Assembly: GCA_964019135.1 (NCBI GenBank)
Contig: OZ025257.1
Location: 41,805,798 to 41,869,797 of the forward strand
Source: Arenicola marina
Lineage: Eukaryota; Annelida; Polychaeta; Arenicolidae
Length of the DNA: 64,000 nucleotides
Direction of reading: 5' to 3'
Part shown: piece after piece, positions 46,501 to 58,300 of the stretch
How positions within the stretch are numbered: the first letter of the stretch is position 1
How the letters are laid out: every line of letters begins with the position of its first letter
The notes under the pieces: generated by a model
Seen by the model: the letters and a program-made list of their open reading frames with translations, nothing else
Told to the model about the DNA's origin: nothing
Databases searched by the model: none
Program-made: the position numbers and the translations under genes

Positions 46501-49500
46501 AGGCTACGGGAGTTGTGTGTTATGGTATATGATGGATACATTGTTGGGGGTACGGGAGTTGTGGGTTATGGTATATGATGGACACAGTGTAGAGGCTACG
46601 GGAGTTGTGTGTTACGGTATATGATGGACACAGTGTAAAGGCTACGGGAGTTGTGTGTTATGGTGTATGATGGACAGAGTGTAGAGGCTACGGGGGTTGT
46701 GTATTATGGTATATGATGGACAGAGTGTAGAGGCTACGGGAGTTGTGTGTTATGGTATATGATCGACACAGTGTAGAGGCTACGGGGGTTGTGTGTTATG
46801 GTATATGATGGACACAGTGTAGAGGCTACGGGAGTTGTGTGTTATGGTATGTGATGGACACAGTGTAGAGGCTACGGGAGTTGTGTGTTATGGTATATGA
46901 TGGACACGGTGTAGAGGCTACGGGAGTTGTGTGTTATGGTATATGATGGACACAGTTTAGAGGCTACGGGAGTTGTGTGTTATGGTATATGATGGACACA
47001 GTGTAGAGGCTACGGGAGTTGTGTGTTATGGTATATGATGGACACAGTGTAGAGGCTACGGGAGTTGTGGGTTTTGGTATATGATGGACAGAGTGTAGAG
47101 GCTACGGGAGTTGTGTGTTACGGTATATGATGGACAGAGTGTAGAGGCTACAGGAGTTGTGTGTTATGGTATGTGATGGACACAGTGTAGAGACTACGGG
47201 AGTTGTGTGTTATGGTATATGGTTGACACAGTGTAGAGGCTACAGGAGTTAATTGTGGGTTATGGTATATGATGGACACAGTGTAGAGGCTACGGGAGTT
47301 GTGTGTTATGGTATATGATGGACACAGTATAGAGGCTACGGGAGTTGTGGGTTATGGTATATGAAGTACACAGTGTAGAGGCTACAGGAGTTGTGTGTTA
47401 TGGTATATGGTTGACACAGTGTAGAGGCTACAGGAGTTAATTGTGGGTTATGGTATATGATGGACACAGTGTAGAGGCTACGGGAGTTGTGTGTTATGGT
47501 ATATGATGGACACAGTATAGAGGCTGCGGGAGTTGTGTGTTATGGTATATGATGGACACAGTGTAGAGGCTACGGGAGTTGTGTGTTATGGTATATGATT
47601 GACACAGTGTAGAGGCTACGGGAGTTGTGTGTTATGGTATATGATGGACACAGTGTAGAGGTTAAGAAAGTTGTGTGTTATGGTATATGATAGACACAGT
47701 GTAGAGGCTACGGGAGTTGTGTGTTATGGTATATGATGGACACAGTGTAGAGGTTACGAAAGTTGTGTGTTATGGTATATGATAGACACAGTGTAGAGGC
47801 TACGGGAGTTGTGTGTTATGGTATATGATGGACACAGTGTAGAGGTTACGAAAGTTGTGTGTTATGGTATATGATAGACGCAGTGTAGAGGCTACAGGAG
47901 TTGTGGGTTATGGTATATGATGGCCAGAGTATAGAGGCTACGGGAGTTGTGTGTTATGGTATATGATGGACACAGTGTAGAGGCTACGGGAGTTGTGTGT
48001 TATGGTATATGATGGACACAGTGTAGAGGCTACGGGAGTTGTGTGTTATGGTATATGATGGACACAGTGTAGAGGCTACGGGAGTTGTGGGTTATGGTAT
48101 ATGATGAACACAGTGTAGAGGCTACGGGAGTTGTGGGTTATGGTATATGATGGACAAAGTGTAGAGGCTACGGGAGTTGTGTGTTTTGGTATGTGATAGA
48201 CACAGTGTAGAGGCTACGGGAGTTGTGTGTTACGATATATGATGGACAGAGTGTAGAGGCTGCAGGTGTTGTGTGTTATGGTATATGATGGACACAGTGT
48301 AGAGGCTACGGGAGTTGTGTGTTTTGGTATATGATAGACACAGTGTAGAGGCTACGGGAGTTGTGTGTTACGATATATGATGGACAGAGTGTAGAGGCTA
48401 CAGGAGTTGTGTGTTATGGTATATGATGGACACAGTGTAGAGGCTACGGGAGTTGTGGGTTTTGGTATATGATGGACAGAGTGTAGCGGCTACGGGAGTT
48501 GTGTGATACGGTATATGATGGACAGAGTGTAGAAGCTACGGGAGTTGTGTGTTATGGTATATGATGTACACAGTGTAGAGGCTACAGGAGTTGTGTGTTA
48601 TTGTATATGATGGACACAGTGTAGAGGCTACGGGAGTTGTGTGTTATGGTATATGATGGACAGAGTGTAGAGGCTACGGGGTTGTGTATTATGGTATATG
48701 ATGGACAGAGTGTAGAGGCTACGGGAGTTGTGTGTTATGGTATATGATGGACACAGTGTAGAGGCTACGGGAGTTGTGTGTTATGGTATATGATGGACAC
48801 AGTGTGGAGGCTACGGGAGTTGTGTGTTATGGTATATGATGGACACAGTGTAGAGGCTACGGGAGTTGTGTGTTATGGTATATGATGGACACAGTGTAGA
48901 GGCTACGGGAGTTGTGTGTTATGGTATATGATGGACACAGTGTAGAGGCTACGGGAGTTGTGTGTTATGGTATATGATGGACACAGTGTAGAGGCTACGG
49001 GGGTTGTGTATTATGGTATATGATGGACACAGTGTAGAGGCTACGGGAGTTGTGTGTTGTGGTATATGATGGACACAGTGTAGAGGCTACGGGAGTTGTG
49101 TGTTATGGTATATGATGGACACAGTGTAGAGGCTACGGGAGTTGTGGGTTATGGTATATGATGGACACAGTGTAGAGGCTACGGGAGTTGTGTGTTACGG
49201 TATATGATGGACACAGTGTAGAGGCTACGGGAGTTGTGTGTTATGGTGTATGATGGACAGAGTGTAGAGGCTACGGGGGTTGTGTATTATGGTATATGAT
49301 GGACAGAGTGTAGAGGCTACGGGAGTTGTGTGTTATGGTATATGATGGACACAGTGTAGAGGCTACGGGGGTTGTGTGTTATGGTATATGATGGACAACG
49401 TGTAGAGGCTACGGGAGTTGTGTGTTATGGTATGTGATGGACACAGTGTAGAGGCTACGGGAGTTGTGTGTTATGGTATATGATGGACACAGTGTAGAGG

Positions 49501-51112
49501 CTACGGGAGTTGTGTGTTATGGTATATGATGGACACAGTTTGGAGGCTACGGGAGTTGTGTGTTATGGTATATGATGGACACAGTGTAGAGGCTACGGGA
49601 GTTGTGTGTTATGGTATATGATGGACACAGTGTAGAGGCTACGGGAGTTGTGGGTTTTGGTATATGATGGACAGAGTGTAGAGGCTACGGGAGTTGTGTG
49701 TTACGGTATATGATGGACAGAGTGTAGAGGCTACAGGAGTTGTGTGTTATGGTATATGATGAACACAGTGTAGAGGCTACGGGAGTTGTGTGTTATTGTA
49801 TATGATGGACACAGTGTAGAGGCTACGGGAGTTGTGTGTTATGGTGTATGATGGACAGAGTGTAGAGGCTACGGGGGTTGTGTATTATGGTATATGATGG
49901 ACAGAGTGTAGAGGCGACGGGAGTTGTGTGTTATGGTATATGATGGACAGAGTGTAGAGGCTGCGGGAGTTGTGTGTTATGGTATATGATGGACACAGTG
50001 TAGAGGCTACGGGAGTTGTGTGTTATGGTATATGATGGACACAGTGTAGAGGCTACGGGAGTTGTGTGTTATGGTATTTGATGGACAGAGTGTAGAGGCT
50101 ACGGGAGTTGTGTTATGGTATATGATGGATACATTGTAGAGGCTACGGGAGTTGTGGGTTATGGTATATGATGGACACAGTGTAGAGGCTACGGGAGTTG
50201 TGTGTTACGGTATATGATGGACACAGTGTAGAGGCTACGGGAGTTGTGTGTTATGGTGTATGATGGACAGAGTGTAGAGGCTACGGGGGTTGTGTATTAT
50301 GGTATATGATGGACAGAGTGTAGAGGCTACGGGAGTTGTGTGTTATGGTATATGATGGACACAGTGTAGAGGCTACGGGGGTTGTGTGTTATGGTATATG
50401 ATGGACACAGTGTAGAGGCTACGGGAGTTGTGTGTTATGGTATGTGATGGACACAGTGTAGAGGCTACGGGAGTTGTGTGTTATGGTATATGATGGACAC
50501 GGTGTAGAGGCTACGGGAGTTGTGTGTTATGGTATATGATGGACACAGTTTAGAGGCTACGGGAGTTGTGTGTTATGGTATATGATGGACACAGTGTAGA
50601 GGCTACGGGAGTTGTGTGTTATTGTATATGATGGACACAGTGTAGAGGCTACGGGAGTTGTGTGTTATGGTGTATGATGGACAGAGTGTAGAGGCTACGT
50701 GGGTTGTGTATTATGGTATATGATGGACAGAGTGTAGAGGCGACGGGAGTTGTGTGTTATGGTATATGATGGACACAGTGTAGAGGCTACGGGAGTTGTG
50801 TGTTATGGTATATGATGGACACAGTGTAGAGGCTACGGGAGTTGTGTGTTATGGTATATGATGGACACAGTGTAGAGGCTACGGGAGTTGTGTGTTATGG
50901 TATTTGATGGACAGAGTGTAGAGGCTACGGGAGTTGTGTGTTATGGTATATGATGGATACATTGTAGAGGCTACGGGAGTTGTGGGTTATGGTATATGAT
51001 GGACACAGTGTAGAGGCTACAGGAGTTGTGGGTTATGGTATATGATGGACACAATGTAGAGGCTACGGGAGTTGTGTGTTATGGTATGTGATGGACACAG
51101 TGTAGAAGCTAT

Positions 51113-51453
51113 CACGGCCATAAAATATGCCCTAGCGCGTTAGGAGCCGTGGTAGCTCAACTTAAGTGGTTAAAGGCGGTGTTAAGGGATGAGTTAATAA
51201 CGGTGCCGTGACAAGTCCCAGCCAGCCTAACCGGGTGATGCTGGGGCAGGTTCATCGGCACGTCGCAACCCGCCTGAAACAAGAAAGACGTTTGATTGGT
51301 GAGCGAGTGAGACTACGAACCGAGGTTGTGAAGCGGGGATAAAGAGATGGGCAAGTTGTAACCTGCATTTCAGTAAAGGAGTCGTGCCCCGGTCGGAAGT
51401 TTTCAGAGAGCAACCCCCCACCCCCCCTTGGCAAATTCCTAGATCCGCCCCTG
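51113..51453 (-). mobile_element. Interspersed element, copy 1 in satellite
   Basis: Read on the minus strand it begins CAGGGGCGGATCTAGGAATT, then TGCCAAGG and a G run. The plus-strand left end reads CACGGCCATAAAATATGCCC. No matching inverted end was found at the left, so it is either truncated or a composite with a tRNA-like part (CGTGGTAGCTCAACTTAAGT). No supported protein. Confidence 0.75.
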
Positions 51454-51710
51454 ATATGATGAACACAGTGTGGAGGCTACGGGAGTTGTGTGTTATGGTG
51501 TATGATAGACACAGTGTAGAGGCTACAGGAGTTGTGTGTTATGGTATATGATGGACACAGTATAGAGGCTGCGGGAGTTGTGTGTTATGGTATATGATGG
51601 ACACAGTGTAGAGGCTACGGGAGTTGTGGGTTATGGTATATGATGGACACAGTGTAGAGGCTACGGGAGTTGTGTGTTATGGTATGTGATGGACACAGTG
51701 TAGAGGCTAT

Positions 51711-52060
51711 CACGGCCATAAAATATGCCCTAGCGCGTTAGGAGCCGTGGTAGCTAAACTTAAGTGGTTAAAGACGGTGTTAAGGGCTGAGTTAATAACG
51801 GTGCCGTGACAAGTCCCAGCCAGCCTAACCGGGTGATGCTGGGGCAGGTTCATCGGCACGTCGCAACCCGCCTGAAACAAGAAGGACGTTTGATTGGTGA
51901 GCGAGTGAGACTACGAACCGAGGTTGTGAAGCGGGGATAAAGAGATGGGCAAGTTGTAACCTGCATTTCAGTAAAGGAGTCGTGCCCCGGTCGGAAGTTT
52001 TCAGAGAGCAAACCACCCCCCCCCCCCCCCCCCCTTGGCAAATTCCTAGATCCGCCCCTG
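51711..52060 (-). mobile_element. Interspersed element, copy 2
   Basis: Nearly identical to copy 1 except for a longer C run (about 18) and a few substitutions. It sits 598 bp right of copy 1, with satellite units between. Confidence 0.8.
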
Positions 52061-52363
52061 ATATGATGGACACAGTGTAGAGGCTACGGGAGTTGTGTGT
52101 TATGGTATATGATGGACACAGTGTAGAGGCTACGGGAGTTGTGTGTTATGGTATTTGATGGACAGAGTGTAGAGGCTACGGGAGTTGTGTGTTATGGTAT
52201 ATGATGGATACATTGTAGAGGCTACGGGAGTTGTTGGTTATGGTATATGATGGACACAGTGTAGAGGCTACAGGAGTTGTGGGTTATGGTATATGATGGA
52301 CACAGTGTAGAGGCTACGGGAGTTGTGTGTTATGGTATGTGATGGACACAGTGTAGAAGCTAT

Positions 52364-52710
52364 CACGGCCATAAAATATGCCCTAGCGCGTTAGGAGCCG
52401 TGGTAGCTAAACTTAAGTGGTTAAAGACGGTGTTAAGGGATGAGTTAATAACGGTGCCGTGACAAGTCCCAGCCAGCCTAACCGGGTGATGCTGGGGCAG
52501 GTTCATCGGCACGTCGCAACCCGCCTGAAACAAGAAGGACGTTTGATTGGTGAGCGAGTGAGACTACGAACCGAGGTTGTGAAGCGGGGATAAAGAGATG
52601 GGCAAGTTGTAACCTGCATTTCAGTAAAGGAGTCGTGCCCCGGTCGGAAGTTTTCAGAGAGCAAACCACCCCCCCCCCCCCCCCTTGGCAAATTCCTAGA
52701 TCCGCCCCTG
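52364..52710 (-). mobile_element. Interspersed element, copy 3
   Basis: Offset 653 bp from copy 2. Flanking satellite units on both sides (including the GTATTTGATGGACAGAG and GATGGATACATTG variants) are also repeated, so element and flank were amplified together. Confidence 0.8.
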
Positions 52711-53013
52711 ATATGATGGACACAGTGTAGAGGCTACGGGAGTTGTGTGTTATGGTATATGATGGACACAGTGTAGAGGCTACGGGAGTTGTGTGTTATG
52801 GTATTTGATGGACAGAGTGTAGAGGCTACGGGAGTTGTGTGTTATGGTATATGATGGATACATTGTAGAGGCTACGGGAGTTGTGGGTTATGGTATATGA
52901 TGGACACAGTGTAGAGGCTACAGGAGTTGTGGGTTATGGTATATGATGGACACAGTGTAGAGGCTACGGGAGTTGTGTGTTATGGTATGTGATGGACACA
53001 GTGTAGAAGCTAT

Positions 53014-53357
53014 CACGGCCATAAAATATGCCCTAGCGCGTTAGGAGCCGTGGTAGCTCAACTTAAGTGGTTAAAGACGGTGTTAAGGGATGAGTTAATA
53101 ACGGTGCCGTGACAAGTCCCAGCCAGCCTAACCGGGTGATGCTGGGGCAGGTTCATCGGCACGTCGCAACCCGCCTGAAACAAGAAGGACGTTTGATTGG
53201 TGAGCGAGTGAGACTACGAACCGAGGTTGTGAAGCGGGGATAAAGAGATGGGCAAGTTGTAACCTGCATTTCAGTAAAGGAGTCGTGCCCCGGTCGGAAG
53301 TTTTCAGAGAGCAAACCACCCCCCCCCCCCCTTGGCAAATTCCTAGATCCGCCCCTG
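53014..53357 (-). mobile_element. Interspersed element, copy 4
   Basis: Offset 650 bp from copy 3; differs mainly in C-run length. Confidence 0.8.
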
Positions 53358-53660
53358 ATATGATGGACACAGTGTAGAGGCTACGGGAGTTGTGTGTTAT
53401 GGTATATGATGGACACAGTGTAGAGGCTACGGGAGTTGTGTGTTATGGTATTTGATGGACAGAGTGTAGAGGCTACGGGAGTTGTGTGTTATGGTATATG
53501 ATGGATACATTGTAGAGGCTACGGGAGTTGTGGGTTATGGTATATGATGGACACAGTGTAGAGGCTACAGGAGTTGTGGGTTATGGTATATGATGGACAC
53601 AGTGTAGAGGCTACGGGAGTTGTGTGTTATGGTATGTGATGGACACAGTGTAGAAGCTAT

Positions 53661-54008
53661 CACGGCCATAAAATATGCCCTAGCGCGTTAGGAGCCGTGG
53701 TAGCTCAACTTAAGTGGTTAAAGACGGTGTTAAGGGATGAGTTAATAACGGTGCCGTGACAAGTCCCAGCCAGCCTAACCGGGTGATGCTGGGGCAGGTT
53801 CATCGGCACGTCGCAACCCGCCTGAAACAAGAAAGACGTTTGATTGGTGAGCGAGTGAGACTACGAACCGAGGTTGTGAAGCGGGGATAAAGAGATGGGC
53901 AAGTTGTAACCTGCATTTCAGTAAAGGAGTCGTGCCCCGGTCGGAAGTTTTCAGAGAGCAAACCACCCCCCCCCCCCCCCCCTTGGCAAATTCCTAGATC
54001 CGTCCCTG
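53661..54008 (-). mobile_element. Interspersed element, copy 5
   Basis: Offset 647 bp from copy 4; the right end reads GATCCGTCCCTG in place of GATCCGCCCCTG. Confidence 0.8.
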
Positions 54009-54315
54009 ATATGATGGACACAGTGTAGAGGCTACGGGAGTTGTGTGTTATGGTATATGATGGACACAGTGTAGAGGCTACGGGAGTTGTGTTTTATGGT
54101 ATTTGATAGACACAGTGTAGAGGCTACGGGAGTTGTGTGTTATGGTATATGATGGATACAGTATAGAGGCTACGGGAGTTGTGTGTTATGGTATATGATG
54201 GACACAGTGTAGAGGCTACGGGAGTTGTGTGTTATGGTATATGATGGACACAGTGTAGAGGTTACGGGAGTTGTGTGTTATGGTATATGATAGACACAGT
54301 GTAGAGGCTACGGAC

Positions 54316-54986
54316 GCAGTGTCTAGTATATGATGGGTGCATACGGTATGGCTTTGTGATTGAAATGGCATCCCGTTTATAGTTTTGCTTTGCAGAGCCC
54401 ATGTCATAGTGAGGCAGGTTTATGGTTCAAAGCACCCGTTATTATTCATGGGTCATGCAAGCGAATCTCATGTGTGCGACCTCACGCGATCAGATTTTGG
54501 GGACAACGACTTTATATGCGACCTTAATTTTTCACTGCGCAGCTCACCCGCTTCCTGCTTGACGAATCAAAACGTTGTCATTCTAGTCACGATTTAGGAC
54601 GTGGAACCAGGCAAACTGCGCGGTGAGCGAGGCGAGAAAAGGGTGGGTCTCTTCTAGACCTGTATGCAACTTAAATAAGCACCTGTTAACTACCTAGTGA
54701 CAAAATATTATTGAAGACACTTTCAACTTGTATTTTCCCGTATCAATAACTGCGGTCAGTAAACTTGGCGCTAAACTACAGCCCGCTGAATACCCAATAT
54801 TTGCGCTGGCCTGACTGTGTTGCCGACGGCCGAATTACAGTTTGTAGGGCTGTTATTTCGACACCAGGGAACCCTTATATCCCTGGCTGTTATCTGATTG
54901 GGGAGATGCTAATACACATACGAAAATATTTTTTTGTTTCTCAGGTTTTGTAAATGCATCACAGAGGCTGAACCGTATCATAAAGC
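54316..54986 (+). promoter_or_regulatory. 5' flank of the SLC18B1-like gene
   Basis: The only non-satellite DNA upstream of the transporter start, about 670 bp. No clear TATA box seen. A strong acceptor-like TTTTTTTGTTTCTCAG ends at 54944, so a non-coding first exon further upstream is possible and the promoter may lie within or beyond the satellite. Confidence 0.4.
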
Positions 54987-55346
54987 ATGTCTTCACTGGG
55001 CTCCAACTCGCGTGTCGCCCCTGGTTTGGGCTACACGGACCAGTCAAGCAAGGCTATTTCCACCGAGACCGCCATGTTGAATTCCCGATCCCACAGCATC
55101 TGCTACTGTGGCCAGTCACGTGGTTCAATCCGATATACGGGAGACCGGTTCCACCACTCGTCACCGCCGATCTATGGCGCCACAGTCAAGACCGGAAGTG
55201 ACGCAGGCAATGGCGCTGGTCGACCAGAAGGGGCGTCTGTGTGGCGATCCAGCGGGAAACAGAAGCTCATTCTGGCCTGCATCATTCTGTCCTACATGTC
55301 GTCATTCATGTGCTTATCTATACTGGCGCCTTTCTTCCCCGCAGAG
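54987..55346 (+). CDS. SLC18B1: SLC18B1-like exon 1: N-terminus and TM1
   Basis: 120 codons from ATG (AAGCATGTC context). Hydrophilic Ser/Thr-rich N-terminus, then KLILACIILSYMSSFMCLSI, LAPFFPAE. TAA at 54981 is in frame. Donor GTAAAT. Confidence 0.88.
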
Positions 55347-58300
55347 GTAAATATTATATTGAAAATTATTAAATTAATTTTATTTAAGTTAACATGTGAT
55401 ATGGGCTGGAGGCCTTAAGACACTGTTTCTTTAATTTTCTTTTACATATTACTGTATTTATGAGCCGTTTTGACGAATAAAGATGTCTTTAATTTAATTA
55501 ATGTTAATTTACAACATAAAGTTGAAGTTAAAATGTGCTATGTTATGTGTAAATGTTTGACTAGATGGTGTACTTTTTGTAAATCGGGGAAAAGCCTAAC
55601 AATAATAAAGAAATAGAAAGTAATAATTAAGGAAGGAACTATAACGATTAAAATTTATGGAGTTTTCTTTGACAAAACATACGAAGTAATAATGAATGAA
55701 ACTACATCCCGATCAGTAGAACTTCCCGTTCATTTTTAGAACATTATATGTGTCAATAGAATTCGGGCATATTAATTTCTGTTCCACTCTAGTTTTGAAG
55801 ACGCAGCGATTATCGAACGCATGTGTTTCCATGTTACAGGCAGCGTCTCGCGACGTCAGCGATTCTATTTCCGGTTGGGTATTTGGAGTATTCGCGCTGG
55901 TCCAGTTTTTGACTTCTCCCATAATGGGGCGACTGGTAAGTATTTTAAGTCGGTTAGGACAGACAGGTAGTTCAGAGCTGGTCATACAACAATTGTGCAC
56001 ACATTTATTATCTTTAATATAATTTTATCGAAATAAGCATTATTAAATTTATCTCGCGTTAAAGGGCATAACACGGTTGTAATGTAAAATGTTTGATGAC
56101 ATACTACACAGGAAATCATTGTAACAAAAGTTCTTACTACATGTATGTATCACACAAACCCATTCGCTAGGTGGAGCTCCGCTCCTCTGGTCAGACCGGG
56201 GGTAAAATTTCAAGCTTTTTGAAGGAAACCTTGAACTATTTAGAGCTTTCCTCTGATTCAGCTCAATACCATGCTTGATATGGTGATTGATGGTGGTTTG
56301 TTTTGAGCAGTTGCCGGTGATGGGTGCCAAGTACCTGTTCCTAGCTGGCCAATTCTTCGCGGGAGGATGCACTGTCCTGTTTGGGTAAATATTTGATGCC
56401 ATCATTGCCAGAATATAACCTTGACCTTGACCATGTGACCTTAACCCAATAAATATTGTAGTAGTTGCCGACTTCATTGGCTGTCTATCCCTTATTTCTT
56501 GCACGACCATATAACCACCGCTTCTGCTCAGTTTGCGATGGAAAATGTAATGTACATGTTTTTATATGAAATAAACCTATTATTATTAAAAAAAGAAAAC
56601 TATTGAGAAACCCACATATATGGTACTCAGTGAAGCGGGAGAAATGTGCATGTTTATCGGTGGGGTAGATAAGCTCGATGCTTTAAAAAATAACTTAATT
56701 TCAGGGCAACGCTTATATATATGCCCTATTCGCTATCTCAGCGTGCTCCCTCTGTCCTAACCCATGCCTTGTACCTAGATGAGGCTCGCCGACGTATGTC
56801 TGTGCCCCCTGGATCCAAAGTCTTGTCACCGTGTACAAGACTTTGTACAAGTTTTTTCCTGCATGTCACAGGCTGGTGTCGTTGTTTCCGCGGGGGGACG
56901 GCAGCAGACTCACCTTCATCTCGCTGTGCTTCACGTTGCGCATCCTGCTCGCCCTGGGCTGTACTGCTAACAACACCGCCTGCTTCGCCATCGTCACGCA
57001 GACCTTTCCCGGGTCCGCCGTCTCTGTCGTGGTCAGTAAATATATATACATATTATATCTCTATATAATGTGTTAGTAGGCTTACTGAAAAAAGTGACCG
57101 TATGTTTTAAAGAGGACGTATGAATGGGGTTTTAATTTTAATTTAAATTTTACATGCATTGTTTTTCTTGGCATATTTGCCATCGAAGATTAATCTGTAT
57201 TGTTTGTATGGTACACATACGAAAGGTGTACATGTATGTAATATTCGTCCATTTTGAATAGTTTAATTCGCATGTATATATGTGTAATGTGTATACAATG
57301 ATAGAGTTTCGAATGATAGGCCTCATTCATGACCACGGTTGCCTATATTACACTAATGAAGCCTTTGTGTAGATATTTATAACCTAAGCTCACACATTGT
57401 TTTCTCTTAGAAACATAAGGAAATAATTACCCTGGTGTATCAAGGTCTTTGCTGGTTTCCGTCAAGATATCGAAATCCTAAATACGAAAATGTTGTACAA
57501 ATTAACTATGAATCCCAGAGATAATTATAAAGTTTGCTAAGACATACAAGGTGGATTTCATCCTTCATATAAAAATAAGTATTCTTAAGACTGTAATCGC
57601 CAATTCACACTCTTTAGATACGGTTTGTCTCCGCACATATAGACACAAATATAGAAATTATTGAATTTTGTGCATTATAATTGTTTTTTTGGTGCTGTCA
57701 GGGGTTCATTGAAGCCGGCTCAGGCGTTGGACTGGCAATCGGGCCTTCTCTCGGAGGAGTTCTCTTTGACGTAAGTCCAACGACCGAACTATGGTATCAG
57801 AGATCGTATATATGTGATATCTCAGCCCAGGCCCGGTGGATGACAGACACCAAGAGCCTCGGGCCAAACGGGAAGTTCTCTCTGGTCTAATGTGTAAGGT
57901 GTTCGCCCTGGATGCGAAGGGTCGCCGGTTCGAATCCCGTCAGTTCGGGGTGTAAAGTTTCGGCGTCCATTCGGGCCTGGGACGAACAATACTACGCATA
58001 CTCTGTTGATATCAACGCCTTTATATGCGTGCAGGTGTGACAAGTTGCCCCGGGGTGCAGGGTAACACACGTTTGCAGATTCTGCTGAAAGCCGGGAGTT
58101 CTCAATATAATTAGTGATGTGGCGATGAAACTGATGGCTAGATGATTATATTTTTCAAGAAGTTATAAAATTAATTCAAATTAATCGTGTTCTGTGATTG
58201 CAAGGAGGGATCTTAGCTAGATGATAGCCAGGTGATTATTTAAGAGGACATTAAATTCTGCTAGAATTAGCTAGACGATAGCTAGATGATTATTTAAGAA

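Larger units (their letters stand above)
34505..54315. repeat. ~20 kb satellite of a 46-bp unit with higher-order duplications
   Basis: About 390 units of TATGGTATATGATGGACACA, GTGTAGAGGCTACGGGAGTT, GTGTGT. Common variants are GGTTACGAAAGTTGTG, GCTGCGGGAG, GGAGTTAATTGTGGGTTA (longer unit), GACAGAGTG, and GATGGCCAGAGTATAG. Marker variants recur at fixed offsets: 2,965 bp (34.9 and 37.9 kb), 1,155 bp (38.36/39.52 and 38.91/40.07 kb), 4,166 bp (36.83/40.99 kb) and 3,044 bp (43.27/46.32 and 43.50/46.55 kb). Five copies of an unrelated ~345-bp element interrupt the right end. Confidence 0.97.

Noticed and set aside
51227..53966. Repeated ~60-80 codon minus-strand open frames
   Set aside because: They lie in the amplified ~345-bp element, vary in length with a poly-G run, and match no protein I recognise.
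34505..54315. Centromere or telomere
   Set aside because: The array is only ~20 kb, lies between two ordinary genes, and the unit is not telomere-like. A wider role cannot be judged from this window.
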